A stretch of 64,000 nucleotides of DNA, from the NCBI RefSeq assembly GCF_014356525.2, contig NC_052511.1, positions 35,121,121-35,185,120 on the forward strand, read 5' to 3'. Below, piece after piece: positions 33,817 through 44,767 of the stretch. The position numbers were made by a program, and so were the translations under genes. This DNA is from Nilaparvata lugens. Its lineage: Eukaryota > Arthropoda > Insecta > Hemiptera > Delphacidae. The notes beneath the pieces were generated by a model. The model did not search any database. It saw only the letters and a program-made list of their open reading frames with translations, and was not told the DNA's origin. Each line of letters starts with the position of its first letter. Within the stretch, counting starts at the first letter, position 1.

Positions 33817-34242
33817 CTGTAGAACACCAACTATCCGAATTAATAGGGACCAAGACCCATTTGGATAATCGAAGTTTAAAAAAAAAATTTCCATTGGTGA
33901 GAAAAAAAGCTTCGTTTTGATATTGCACTATTTCTTTATTGAATTAAATGAAATAAACATGATATTTTCACATGTTTTAAATATAAATAAAATGCACTTA
34001 TGTATAAGTTTAGAAATAAAAATCATTGTTTTTCAAACGGAACTGGAGTGGGGATTCATACCACGTGTTGTGCCTACACTGACGTCGCGGAGGGAAGGAC
34101 AATAGTGAGCGAACGCTCAAACACTGGTTACGCGGTGGGTGGGGGGGTTTGGAAGAGTAATAGCGCACACATTTTTTTCTGAAAGTGTTTCGGATAATCG
34201 GTGATTCGGATAGTCGGAGTTCGGAAAATTGGAGTTCTACTG
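33817..34242. mobile_element. pogo/Tigger-like MITE
   Basis: Ends CTGTAGAACACCAACTATCC and (inverted) CAGTAGAACTCCAATTTTCC are typical of pogo/Tigger-type elements of the Tc1/mariner superfamily. Both sides have TA (33815-33816 and 34243-34244), the expected target site. The 426-bp interior lacks a transposase. Confidence 0.8.
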
Positions 34243-34244
34243 TA

Positions 34245-35313
34245 CATCAATTACAGAAAAATTAGGAAAATTAAAATTACATACAATAGTTAGTTACAAT
34301 AAAAATTTCGTATAAGTTGTCTTCTACATGTCTCGTGTTTTCTGTGTGGAAATTGACCTAGATACTCCACTAAGGCGTACCATGTTGTAGATGTATTGGA
34401 TTATAATGATATTTGTAATTTTCTTCACTGTATGACTGTGATTTTTTTAGTTATCTTGTAATTAATTCCGTATTTATGGTAATTTCATGTTCTGTATATA
34501 CTGTAAAGAATTAAAAATAAATTGATTAGATATTGATTGTATTACTATACTGTTGTATCCACACATACTGTAGTTTGTTGTATCCACATAGACAGAAGTT
34601 GAACAGATAACTGTCCATTCTTGAAAAATAATACGGTAATATTGAAGAATATCAAATACATTCAAATACAAATACAATATTATTCTCAAATCAATATGAA
34701 TGATCGAAAAAAAACAACAGGCTATTAAATATCCACATCGAAGAATGTGAGTGTTTCTTCACTTTAGAGTTTTATGAAATACGATAGTAATATTAAAAAA
34801 TATATAGTTTCCATCAACACTATTGCAGGTGGATTTGTGATAAGGCAATGACTGAGAACTTCGGGCTAACTACGAACAAGAACGAGACCATGACCACGCC
34901 CACTGTAAGTCCCGCCTACTCGCTCCTGATTGGTCGACGTCGTGTTTCAGACTTCTGCCGATAGGTGACAGCAGGTACTGGCCTGATGTGACAGTGACTA
35001 TAGTGATGAGAGAAATAAGGGGAAGATATAGAAAGACAAAACGATATGGAGAATGAAGAACAGGTGAATACGAGAGAGAGATGTAATGGGGAGGAGGTTG
35101 GGATGAAAGAGGTACACTTGAAAAAAGCCAGAGGGATGAGATAGATTATAAAGCAAGAAAAACGAAAAGAGATGTTGACCAAATTTGAAAGTGAAAGAAA
35201 TGAAGTGTAATGAAAGCCATCGAAAGTAGTTGAACCATGAGAAGAAAGTAGGAGGTTGAAGAGGAAGGATGAATGAGGGAATAGCAGTTTTGAAGAAGAA
35301 TAAGAAGGATATC
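34245..35313. other. non-coding, purine-rich towards the right
   Basis: 34860-34950 contains GCCCACTGTAAGTCCCGCC and GATTGGTCGACGTCGTG, a trace of the CCAATGA repeat. From 34990 the plus strand is strongly A/G. Open minus frames here are Phe/Ser/Leu-rich artefacts. Confidence 0.4.
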
Positions 35314-35800
35314 TTATTCAACAAAGGGTTATGAGAGAAGAAAAAATAGAAAGAGGTATGGAACGATGACTATTGACGACTCCTCGGACATAATACCGTT
35401 GGGATGACTGTTGATGTAAAAAAGTAAGGAAAGGAGCTAATCAGAGAAAGACGAAAGGTTGAGAGAAAGAGGAGAAAAATATATTAGACAATGTGACAAC
35501 CGTAGGTAAAAAAAATTAGAATACTGGAAGTGAGATATCTGAAGGGGAAGTTACAGCCTCGGTTGAGAAAATTGAATAAGCATATTAAGGCAAATTTTCA
35601 ATTCTAATAATAATTAAGGCAATATAAGACCAATTGATGCCATTATAAGGCCAATTTCCTGACTCCAGCTGTTTAAAGTCCAGAACTTAGCTGAATCCCG
35701 AGCTCGGAAACCGGCCTTGGCTAGCTACTTGAGTGCAAGCTAACGATCAGGCAATAGTCTTGTGGGCATCAAGTTGTTTTTAACAGTTTTCATTCTTGGA
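35314..35800. repeat. 490-bp direct repeat, left copy
   Basis: Collinear with 40128-40619 (TTATTCAACAAA to CATTCTTG) with only small differences. It contains the GAGCTCGGAAACCGGCC repeat at about 35700. Purine-rich in its first half. No LTR-type TG...CA ends and no TSD were seen. Confidence 0.88.
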
Positions 35801-35885
35801 TGGTTTGTTTTGATATTGGTTGTCAGATTTCGGATTGCTACTATTATACTGTGAAATTAATTTGCAGTGGAAAATTGAGGTATAA

Positions 35886-36066
35886 AATATTTCTATTGGT
35901 TTCTTTATTCTTATAATTTTTACAAGAGAAATTGAAAATGGATTTACAACAGAAAGGCGTGAAATTTTTGAAGTTCAAAGTTTTATACTTTCCAGACCTG
36001 CACAACGAATTACCTATTTGAAAAATAAAATATGGTTAGAAATTGTTGATGTAATAGAGGATTCAA
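35886..36066 (+). CDS. candidate exon A of an unrecognised spliced gene
   Basis: A frame stays open from 35886 to the splice donor AA|GTAAGT at 36067, 60 codons in DNA where stops are expected far more often. The content is mixed and protein-like (ERREIFEVQSFILSRPAQR, KNKIWLEIVDVI), unlike the low-complexity frames around it. A possible acceptor (TTTTTACAAG) lies near 35926, so the true exon may begin there. An ATG at 35800 opens another frame of 38 codons that ends at 35916. Reading phase is kept across the intron to exon B. No domain recognised; function unknown. Could be a host gene or a remnant of a transposon gene. Confidence 0.4.
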
Positions 36067-37368
36067 GTAAGTACACTTAAATTTCTCATAATAAAGTAGG
36101 CTAGATCTACCGTACACAATTATTTAATATAAATTTTATGAGTAGCCTACTAGCATGTTTACAATTTTCATTCAGGTAGCCCACTGTAGTAGGCCTTTAA
36201 TAACCTAGTCTCTAGATCTAAATTGCTATCTTTTTCATTTTTCAAGAGGTTAGAAGTTGACAAAAGTTTATTTATTTATTTTTTTAATGTTTAATTTGTA
36301 GTATTTAATAATAATGTAAATCCTTGTCTAGCTAGTTGTGTATGGTAGAGAATTATCACAAGAAAGAGAGAAATCTAATCAACTGATTAGATTTAAACTC
36401 ATTCAAGATTGATTGATTAGATTAACATTAAATAATCAGATTCAAAACATTATTCAACCAATATAACATTTAGCATTTCATGCTAACAATCTTTTACACT
36501 TTCAGTAAGTTGGCCTAATCACAAAATACATTTTTTATAATGCAGCTAGTAGTTTTCACAAACAGATTTATTAAAAATAACAACATTTGACTTAGAAGTA
36601 TTTCATTACTTTCTAAGTCCTAAACTTCCATTATCCTTGTTGCACCTCAAAATATTGTAAACCCATAGTTTATCAATATAATAACAAAACTAACCTGACT
36701 ATTAGAACATTTAATTGTATTTGGTACCTATCTATGAATTAATCTTCTCTTAATTTATAATTAAAATCACTTGGAAACAATATTAAATAGATTGTTATAG
36801 TAATAACTTGATCAGAGTCAGTGTAATTGAATATTGAAAGACTGCAATTGGAAAAATAAAATAGGTACTATTTTTCTGGTTGACCATTGCTACCAAACTC
36901 ATTTAAACTACAATAGTAATGTATTTGAAAAACTTATTCATGCTATATTGATCGATATATTGCGTGATGCCAGGTATATCAATGTGAATAGTATAAATTA
37001 AAACAGGAGACACACAACATAGATAGATTAAAAACACTGAAAAACTTACATTATAATCGGAAATTTTTAAGGAACTGTGTCCCCTTTCTCAACTGAGCAG
37101 AGAGTGTAATGTAAGTTTTTCAGTGTTTTTAATCTATCTATGTCATGTGTCACCTGTTTTATTTTATATTATAAAACTTAAAAGTGTTTTCTGTTATGTG
37201 CTATGAATGTAAGTATATACTTATAGTATTTATATCTAATGTAGATAGTTTATTGAGGCCCAGTTCACTTCTAATTTATTCAAAGTCCAAACTATGTCTT
37301 ATCATTGATGATTAACTTCACATTATCTCCAAAATGAATATGCTGAAAGATTATGTTTCTTTTTTCAG
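36067..37368 (+). other. candidate intron 1
   Basis: Begins GTAAGT and ends TTTTTTCAG. Contains an inverted repeat (36990-37053 with 37107-37171, about 64-bp arms) and otherwise AT-rich DNA without open frames. Confidence 0.4.
36990..37171. repeat. 64-bp inverted repeat
   Basis: GTATAAATTAAAACAGGAGA on the left pairs with CACCTGTTTTATTTTATATT on the right; the inner AACACTGAAAAACTTACATT pairs exactly. Loop of about 53 bp. Confidence 0.85.
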
Positions 37369-37487
37369 GTACCATTTACAAACAAAATATTGAAGAGAAT
37401 GTGCTCAAAGGAAATGCATATGAATTCTTTTTTGTTGACCAGGATGGAACAATTCTTTGGAACCTATAGTTAGAATAAGTTAGTTAG
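37369..37487 (+). CDS. candidate exon B of an unrecognised spliced gene
   Basis: Follows a strong acceptor (polypyrimidine then CAG at 37366-37368). The split codon A|GT joins exon A to give Ser, and the frame runs 32 codons (ENVLKGNAYEFFFVDQDG, then TILWNL) to a TAG at 37467-37469. The exon continues to TAG|GTAAGA at 37488, a good donor, so the stop lies about 18 nt before a further junction. Acidic and aromatic composition looks like a real C-terminal end. Phase agreement across a 1.3-kb GT-AG intron is the main support. Confidence 0.4.
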
Positions 37488-37728
37488 GTAAGATAAAATT
37501 CCACTCATTTTTTAAACTTTATATAGGCGATGTCATTTTATACAGTTTCCCATTTTTTAAAAAGGTTTATCCACTTCAATGTTTTATTATCGATTTGATG
37601 GTAGATATTCAAATAGTAAGATTTAACTATGGTACGTGACTAAAATAATAGAAAAACTGACTGAATTTTGAAATCATTAATAGCTTACAGGAAATCTTAA
37701 TATTTCGAAACTACGTGAAACCACATGA

Positions 37729-38067
37729 GATCAAGATGGACAGTTCAGAAGAGTGCTTAAAAAACAATGTATTCACTTATCATTCAGGGAATAGAGTTAT
37801 TCGTAATATTTGGAGTTTACTGAAGTTTTCAAGTATACTATAGATCAAAAAATAATTTTCCTTTTCAAATGAGATGCATTTTTCACAATTATTATTATTT
37901 TTAACAATTTTAACATCAAATTATTGATGTAATGTTATCACATTATTAGATAATGTTACATAAAGAAATAATTTATGTAACATTATCTAATAATGTGATA
38001 ACATTACATCAATAATTTGATGTTAAAATTGTTTTTAAAACACTCTTCTCAACTGTCCATCTTGATC
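37729..38067. repeat. nested inverted repeats with a perfect palindrome
   Basis: Outer arms 37729-37768 and 38029-38067 (GATCAAGATGGACAGTT and complement). Inner arms 37904-37964 and 37972-38032 match perfectly over 61 bp around a 7-nt loop. Confidence 0.9.
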
Positions 38068-38295
38068 TTGAGTGGATGATGACTTTATAAATGACAGATT
38101 GATGCTAATAATAATTCAACTGAATGTTGGTTTATTGGAATTTCTCATATAATATTACTTTGTCATTATTGGGGGGTTCCTTCCCAAGAAATATAATTAT
38201 AAACTTATACAGATTACAATCAATTTCAGAATTCACTTTGCAAAGTTTTTTTTTTTATAATGAATAATAAATTATCTATAACTTTTTGATTTCAG

Positions 38296-38430
38296 GCCTA
38301 GTGATGTACCAGCCAGAAGTAGAGGATGACAACGAAAATCAACTATGAATAATATTCCATGGATATGATTCATGTATGATGTAGTAGCCTACAGAAGAAA
38401 GAGATGCACTAATCTAAGAAATAAATTCAT
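38296..38430 (+). other. candidate terminal exon C with poly(A) signal
   Basis: Follows TTGATTTCAG. One frame, entered one base in, is open for 16 codons (LVMYQPEVEDDNENQL) to TGA at 38346-38348. An AATAAA lies at 38420-38425. Joined to exon B as written it would be 3' UTR, because exon B already has a stop. Confidence 0.3.
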
Positions 38431-39364
38431 TTTTTCAGTACATCTTGATGTGTTTATTTCATGTTATTCATAATAATATCTTCTTTTTCTGATCGCTCCT
38501 GCTAACTGCTTCAATTCAGGTAGTTTTGAAGAAAACAGCAAGTGACATGAAATTAATAAAATATGTTTTAATTGTTTATACTTGAGGGATTTTTAAAACT
38601 ATATTAACCCAAAAGCATCGAACTCTTATTAACAACTTTTGGTTCTGTATGTCTTCTGCTTTTTGGAACTAATAAATTATTTAACATTGCTGACTGGCAA
38701 ATGCTATAGGTAACACGTAGTTAAATATAGACTTGAATTGGATATAAAATAGGTATCACAATTATTAGTATTGTATTAAGAATTAAGTAATAGTACTTAT
38801 TCACTGCATTGAAGGGGTAATATTCTTTGAATATGAAAAATAACTTAAGCAAAAGTTGAAATATGATGTTCCAAGCCACATCAAATATATCACTTTCATT
38901 CTACCTTCTAGGCTATATTTCCAAGGTTTTGATTAAAATTGATAAGCTTTTAGAACATTATAGTGAATAAGGAGTTTGAAAGGCTACTCTAATTCTAATT
39001 AGGCTAATACCCTAATAAAGTATTAATTTTAATAGGGCAACTTTAATGGTTAATTGTAGAAAATAACTAGTAGGCCTACCCTAAAATATTCAAAATAACC
39101 ATGACCAGTTTCTAATTATGTCATTGTCAAGAGAGTCCTTATTGAAAATGTCGAAACTAATCATGTTTAATTTTGGAATATCACAAGGGTACTAGTTACC
39201 TTCTATAATTAATAAATAGTAGGCTAAAGTACCATAACAGAACTCGATTATTAGAGCAAGATATAGTTATCTCAACAATAATTATTAGAATTAATTCGCC
39301 TGTTTGAATACACTTTGTATATGTCATATGTGTTAATCTATAATAATAATAATTTCAATATCGT
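38431..39364. other. non-coding
   Basis: AT-rich; no gene or clear repeat seen. Confidence 0.4.
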
Positions 39365-39490
39365 ATAGCTTTTACTGGTGAGGAGTCCCTAATTGAACAT
39401 TGCCTGAGAAGGCATATTGATTTAGGCAGTCAATTGGCCTCACGATTCTTATACATGATTGTATATCAGCCGGGACCGTACCCATCCAAT
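39365..39490 (-). mobile_element. SINE 3' fragment, reversed
   Basis: GCTTTTACTGGTGAGGAG through CAGTCAATTGGCCTCACGA to TCAGCCGGGACCG matches the reversed SINE pieces at 6115-6240 and 8240-8360. Confidence 0.55.
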
Positions 39491-40127
39491 GATCAAAAAG
39501 GGATTGCTAAAATAAAATTGCCTAAAAAACGTTTACAATATTGATATCCCTTGGTGTAATATAACCCGTAGATTCCAAAATGCCAAAAGTAAAGCAATTA
39601 TTTATTATTTATTTATTGATTTTTTTTCGATAGAGCTTCAATAGGCCTTTGAAGTTGAATACGGTACTCATAGTAGGTAGGCCTACCTATAAACGATGTG
39701 ATTCAAAGAACATGCATTGCCTCTGAAGGCAATTGATTCTAGTTAATAAATAATTATAATAATATCTTATTAATAATGAAATACAATCAGTTACTTCAAA
39801 TAATTTACCCTTACAAATTTCAAGCATAGGAAATGAAAAGTAACTCTTAGATTGACATGCCTATAAAGCATAGAATTTGCATAATTATTGAAGTAACTAA
39901 TAATTGTGGAAAAGTTATCTGAGTTTTAAAAAGCAATTAATTCACTTTATTGAATTAAATCTCCATAATCATTTCAGAATTACCTTTTGGACAACCCAAA
40001 AAGTTCATTACCCATAATACATAAAGCGAAATTCATGTCAAAGAACTAGTTCTTTGAATGTTACTGTTTCTGCCCGCCTGGGTGCGCTGCAATCGATTCT
40101 GCTTCTGCCCGTTACGAAAACACGGCT
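39491..40127. other. non-coding
   Basis: AT-rich; nothing recognised. Confidence 0.4.
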
Positions 40128-40619
40128 TTATTCAACAAAAAGGTTATGAGAGAAGAAAAATAGAAAGAGGTATGGAACGATGACTATTGACGACTCCTCG
40201 GATATAAGACCGTTGGGATGAGTGTTGATGTAAAAAAGTAAGGAAAGGAGCTAATCAGAGAAAGACGAAAGGTTGAAAGAAAGAAGAGAAAAATATATAG
40301 ACAATGTGACAACCGTAGGTAAAAAAAATTAGAATACTGGAAGTGAGATATCTGAAGGGGAAGTTACAGCCTCGGTTGAGAAAATTGAATAAGCATATTA
40401 AGGCAAATTTCCAATTCTAATAATAATTAAGGCAATATAAGACCAATTGATGCCATTATAAGGCCAATTTCCTGACTCCAGCTGTTTAAAGTCCAGAACT
40501 TAGCTGAAACCCAAGCTCGGAAACCGGCCCTTCGGCAAGCTACTTGAGTGCAAGCTCACGATCAGGCAATAGTCTTGTGGGCATCAAGTTGTTTTTAACA
40601 GTTAATAATTTCATTCTTG
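40128..40619. repeat. 490-bp direct repeat, right copy
   Basis: Second copy of 35314-35800. Includes a 6-bp insertion (AATAAT) near 40604 relative to the left copy. Confidence 0.88.
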
Positions 40620-40950
40620 TGGATATCATGTGACTGTATGTATGAATTTGTACAATGAACAGATAAATTTGAATTTGTGAAAAAAAGAATTAGATAATTT
40701 TTTTAATCCAGATTCATTTTCGGTGAAAGGAAAGAAAATGTAGCCTGTATGAATGGGAAATGAAAGTAAAGTTGGATCACACCTTTAAAGAGAAGAGAGT
40801 GAGATGGATAGAAAGAAAGTGGAGGCAGAAAATTGGAATAGGATAGAATTGAAAGGAGACAGAAGAGAAAGACTGAGAACGGAAACAGAGAACAATCATT
40901 ATTTTTTGTGAAAGTGGTGTACGAGTATAGGATTTGATAGGAGAGAGAGA
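40620..40950. other. purine-rich non-coding stretch
   Basis: A/G-biased plus strand (AAAGAGAAGAGAGTGAGATG). No open frame of interest. Confidence 0.45.
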
Positions 40951-41227
40951 GATTGATTGAGTACTCTATTTATGTAGATTACAATATATACTGGCTTATA
41001 CACTCATATACATTAGCTCACAATACAGCAAAATAATAGATGATTTTACATAATATAGACTAAGAAAATAATTATTGAACTGTATATGATATAAAAAAAG
41101 CAATTTGGAATAACTATAGATAATATTGTTATGCATCTACATAAATTGGCGGAGCTTTGGACATATTAATGTCCATTCTTCAGAAATAATATTCAAAATA
41201 TCCTTCTCACTAAATCTCTACCAAACA

Positions 41228-41228
<1 letters not shown>
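40951..41228 (-). mobile_element. reversed 3' UTR copy of the copy A/B retrotransposon family
   Basis: Reverse complement of 1720-2005: GATTGATTGAGTACTCTATT starts it and CATCTACATAAATTGGCGGA, ATTAATGTCCATTCTT follow. It ends near CTAAATCTCTACCAAAC. Confidence 0.75.
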
Positions 41229-41231
<3 letters not shown>

Positions 41232-41268
<37 letters not shown>

Positions 41269-41315
41269 ATAGAAAGAGAGAGAGAGAGAGAGCGAAAGTG
41301 AGAAAGAGAGCGCAG
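41232..41315. repeat. (GA)n microsatellite
   Basis: Interrupted GA run directly beside the reversed 3' UTR. Confidence 0.88.
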
Positions 41316-42099
41316 GGTAACACAGAACAGGATCATGAAAGGTAGCCTACGGAATTAATTCGAGGCACACGGTATGTCGTGAAATATTCATCGAACCAGT
41401 GGGTCGCTGTTTCAGTGAATCTATGTGATTGCTGGCTGCATTCTCTCATGTGTTTAATTGAATGTGCACTGAAATTATTCTCCAGTCACCCACAACAGGC
41501 TCATTGGTGTTCATGTAGACCAATTACGACCCTATATTGGTCTCCAAACGACTAGAGCTGGAGCGACATTAATTGCATCGAGGAAGGGTTTGATTTATCA
41601 TTTTAATCAGAGCACACACTGTTGAATAATATTGTTATATGTATAATGGTTTGATTAGATTCTAAGCTTGACAATGCTCATTCGTCCACTTTATATGATG
41701 AGAGGATACAATATTTAGGTCAATGAATAGGAAACAACCAGAAATTTCATCTTTACTGCGACATTCTCATACTGTTCGCACCTCTAGGTCCCCCCTTCCC
41801 CCCTGAACTTGAATTCAGGTCCAATTTTTAGTCTAAACATTTGAAAACAGAAAATATCTAATTTGGATTGTTTACAAACCAAAATAACACTCACTAATCA
41901 CTTGAAACTGTAAAATAATGATAAGCTTTGAAAATTATGATATACTCTAATTTAGAATGATATACACCATACATGTCAACAAATCAGATTATTTTGATCA
42001 AGTCGATTAAAATATTTCCAGATAATATTCCTCGTGAGGTAAGCTGATTGACTTAACAGCTGAACATAATTCTGTCTCTCTCCCAGACAGGCACTCACA
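41316..42099. other. non-coding, apparently single-copy
   Basis: No repeat match inside the window and no long open frame. Composition is more balanced than its neighbours. Confidence 0.4.
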
Positions 42100-42357
42100 T
42101 CTTCTGTTATCAACAGATGATGAAATTATCATGTGTTTTTCCAAGGATGAATAATTATTAACCTTCCCGTGTCCTTCAGTGAGTTTTCCCAGGGATGATA
42201 CCTAGTGCAATCGAATTTTTATATATTATCATAAACCTACTATGTTCCAAATTTATTTAGAGCCGTTTTCGAGATCCATTGGACATAAATAGCCAAATAA
42301 CCATTTAATCATATAACCATATAAATACAGAAATTGCTCGCTTAATATAATAGGATT
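42100..42357. mobile_element. Helitron-like fragment
   Basis: Shares GTTTTTCCAAGGATGA, CCCAGGGATGATACCTAGTG, CATAAACCTACTATGTTC and ATTGCTCGCTTAATATAATA with 9400-9656 and 25500-25862. Confidence 0.55.
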
Positions 42358-43214
42358 TCGATAAAATGTATCTCGAAAACATTAACTTCCAATTGTATTG
42401 AGCCAAACTACAAATATTTATTCCCTGACACAAGTTATATAGTTACACAAGTTGTTAATCTTCCAATCCTCTCAACTATTTACATTTGGACTGTTGTATA
42501 AATTAGAATTGGAACCGTTTTGGGCTTATAAGCCTGTGGTACTTTTCTGTAAGTTGTGTAATTCTGAATGATTGAATAAACTGCTTTTGAATAATATTTT
42601 TTTTTACACCGAGTAGATTCTGCGAATAGTTTATTTTGGGTATTTCCAAACCACACAAATGTTCACTTGACAATGCAGCCTTACCATAATTGAAAATTCT
42701 CAAATTAGAATGTTACTTCCATTGATACTCAATTCTTTCCTTCTATTGATAGAACAGTTCCAGGAAAGGACAAAAAATCCAATCTATTTTCAACATATTT
42801 TTGAGCTTTGTATTTCCATTGATTAGGTAGATTGAACTAGATAGATTCAATTTTATATTCATTGTGAAATTATTAAAATTTCATTGAATTGTAGATTATA
42901 TTCTACATAATTATATAATATGTACTGCAAACACAAAATATTATTTGATGTGTTTAATTATTGCTTAATAGATAAATATATTAACTCAGAATATTACATA
43001 TTTTGCTTTTACATTTTTTGTGTGTCTACAAAGTTTCCTCTTTATCAATAAGTAAGATTATTGAGAATATAAAGCGAATTTTTGTCAAGAAGGGTTTGAT
43101 AGTGCAATAGAAAAGCAAGGGTGCCTTCCAGCGCTGGGCCTTTCTTGCCCCTTTGTGGTGGGGAGAGCGCTCAGCCCAGCCGGACCGCTTTCAGCATGCA
43201 AGTATAATAGTTAT
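42358..43214. other. non-coding
   Basis: AT-rich; the minus frame at 42503-42703 has no recognisable domain. A GC-rich patch at 43120-43200 is unexplained. Confidence 0.4.
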
Positions 43215-43224
43215 TTGTGCATCT

Positions 43225-43327
43225 AGGGACTAAAGTGCAACTTTTTCTCCCTGAGGGAAACTGTTGTCGCCCGATGGCGTAGCCGAGGGCGACAATTTCC
43301 CTGAGGGAGAATAAGTACTTTAGTCCC
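43225..43327. repeat. hairpin with GTCGCCC/GGGCGAC core
   Basis: GGGACTAAAGTGCAACTTTT, CTCCCTGAGGGAAACTG and TTGTCGCCC pair with GGGCGACAATTTCCCTGAGG, GAG and AAGTACTTTAGTCCC. The 14-nt loop is GATGGCGTAGCCGA. Arms of about 45 bp. Weaker copies: 13130-13260 and 43545-43640. Confidence 0.85.
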
Positions 43328-43884
43328 GTGATGCACACAACATTTTTCCTCCACCTACACCAATACCTATAACAATGAATAATTTTACTACATCTTCAGA
43401 CAATATGCGAGACAATATGGTAACAGTGACTGGGCTGCTATAGTGAGCAGAGGTGCAACCAAGCACAACGCGCTAATTATTATTCATTGTTATGGGCAAT
43501 TATCATTCTTCAATCGCGGCGTTGTCGGACTTCTTCCCATGTTAATCTTATGGGTTTATTTTTACTCCCTTGGGAGTAAAAGTGATCACTTTTCCCGCTG
43601 GGAATTATTTTTAGTCCCATGGGAGGAAAAGTAGTACTTTAGTATTCGATTCCAGGGTGTAAAATGAGACTTTTGATAGTAGGTGGAGGAAAAAATAATA
43701 TATAGATCGTTGGGCTGTTCCCGTGTTGCATTCTGTTGCATGTCGAATGATTCAGTATCTCGGTGGTTTGTATCATGTTCGCTGCCAGCGCTATCTAGCG
43801 TCACACTCTACAACTGCATTAAGCTTTTTTCTACTCGATTTTCCGTCGGTGCAACTTTCATCACTGCTTTTCATCAAATTTGAA

Positions 43885-44767
43885 GATGAGTTTTGAAAAT
43901 GTTACTATCAAGAAACCTTTTTTGATGCATGGAGAGCTTACAAAATGAATTTCAATGCAATTGATACAGAATATATCACTGTAACTGACTTCAAAGGTGC
44001 TGCCTCTCGCCATAGTTTTGTGCAAATGTTTGTATATAAACGCAATTCAACTTAAGCGTCATGACCAAATAGGCAAAATCGGTAGTTTAATGATTTTTTG
44101 GAGGATCGTTGTGATTTAGAGTATTTCGGTACTTTCACGATGATTCCATATCCATACCTCAATTAATACCAGGACTAGCAACAATCTACTCAATGAGACA
44201 ATTAAGCTGCAGCACAGCAGCAGGAGTCCATTGATTCGTTGAAGAAGGATAACTCTGAATCGAAAGCGGCTCACATCAAAATGTTGGCGTTGCTTGACGA
44301 ACATGAACAGTACTCTCGTCGAAATACCGTTGAAATTCATGGTATTCCGGAAAGTGTCGATGAAGATGTCGTTCAAATTGCTACCTCGCTGGGTCGTGCA
44401 TTGGACATTAATTTAAACAGTGAAGCAATTGACTGCGCTCATAGGCTGGGAAAACCGAGAGGCGACCGCCCCCCTGCAATACTTGTCAAATTCGTTCGTC
44501 GGATTGATGCACATCTTCTTGATAGAAATAAAAAGGAGAAGATTTCACCCAAGTCAATCAACCTGGACGGGGAGTGGCGAATCTTCATCAATCTATCGCT
44601 TACCAGGGGACAGAATGCTTTTCAATGCTGCGAGGGAGCTGAAAAAAGACGGATTGGTGCGGCATGTGTGGTGTGATCGAGCTGGTCGAGTAAAAGTGAG
44701 AAAGGTTGACCTCGGTAAAATTTTTATTATTAAATCAGAGGAAGATCTTTTGCAGTTCCGTGAGTAA
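43885..44767 (+). pseudogene. CR1-like ORF1 with RRM-like domain, decayed
   Basis: ORF1 proteins of non-LTR elements are nucleic-acid chaperones that package element RNA. The clearest part is 44239-44676: a charged, coiled-coil-like start, then EHEQYSRRNTVEIHGIPESV, the signature opening of the RRM-like domain of CR1/L2-type ORF1, followed by CAHRLGKPRGDRPPAILVKF. Near 44608 the frame shifts, and the C-terminal domain (RMLFNAARELKKDG, then FIIKSEEDLLQFRE) continues in another frame to a stop at 44767. Upstream of 44239 the frame is broken by stops and at least one shift. The start near 43885 (ATGAG) is a guess. It precedes the intact ORF2 at 46362 on the same strand, so both probably belong to one element. 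Confidence 0.75.

Noticed and set aside
35314..40619. LTR retrotransposon bounded by the 490-bp direct repeats
   Set aside because: No TG...CA ends, TSD, primer site or gag/pol; the repeats contain pieces of other dispersed repeats.
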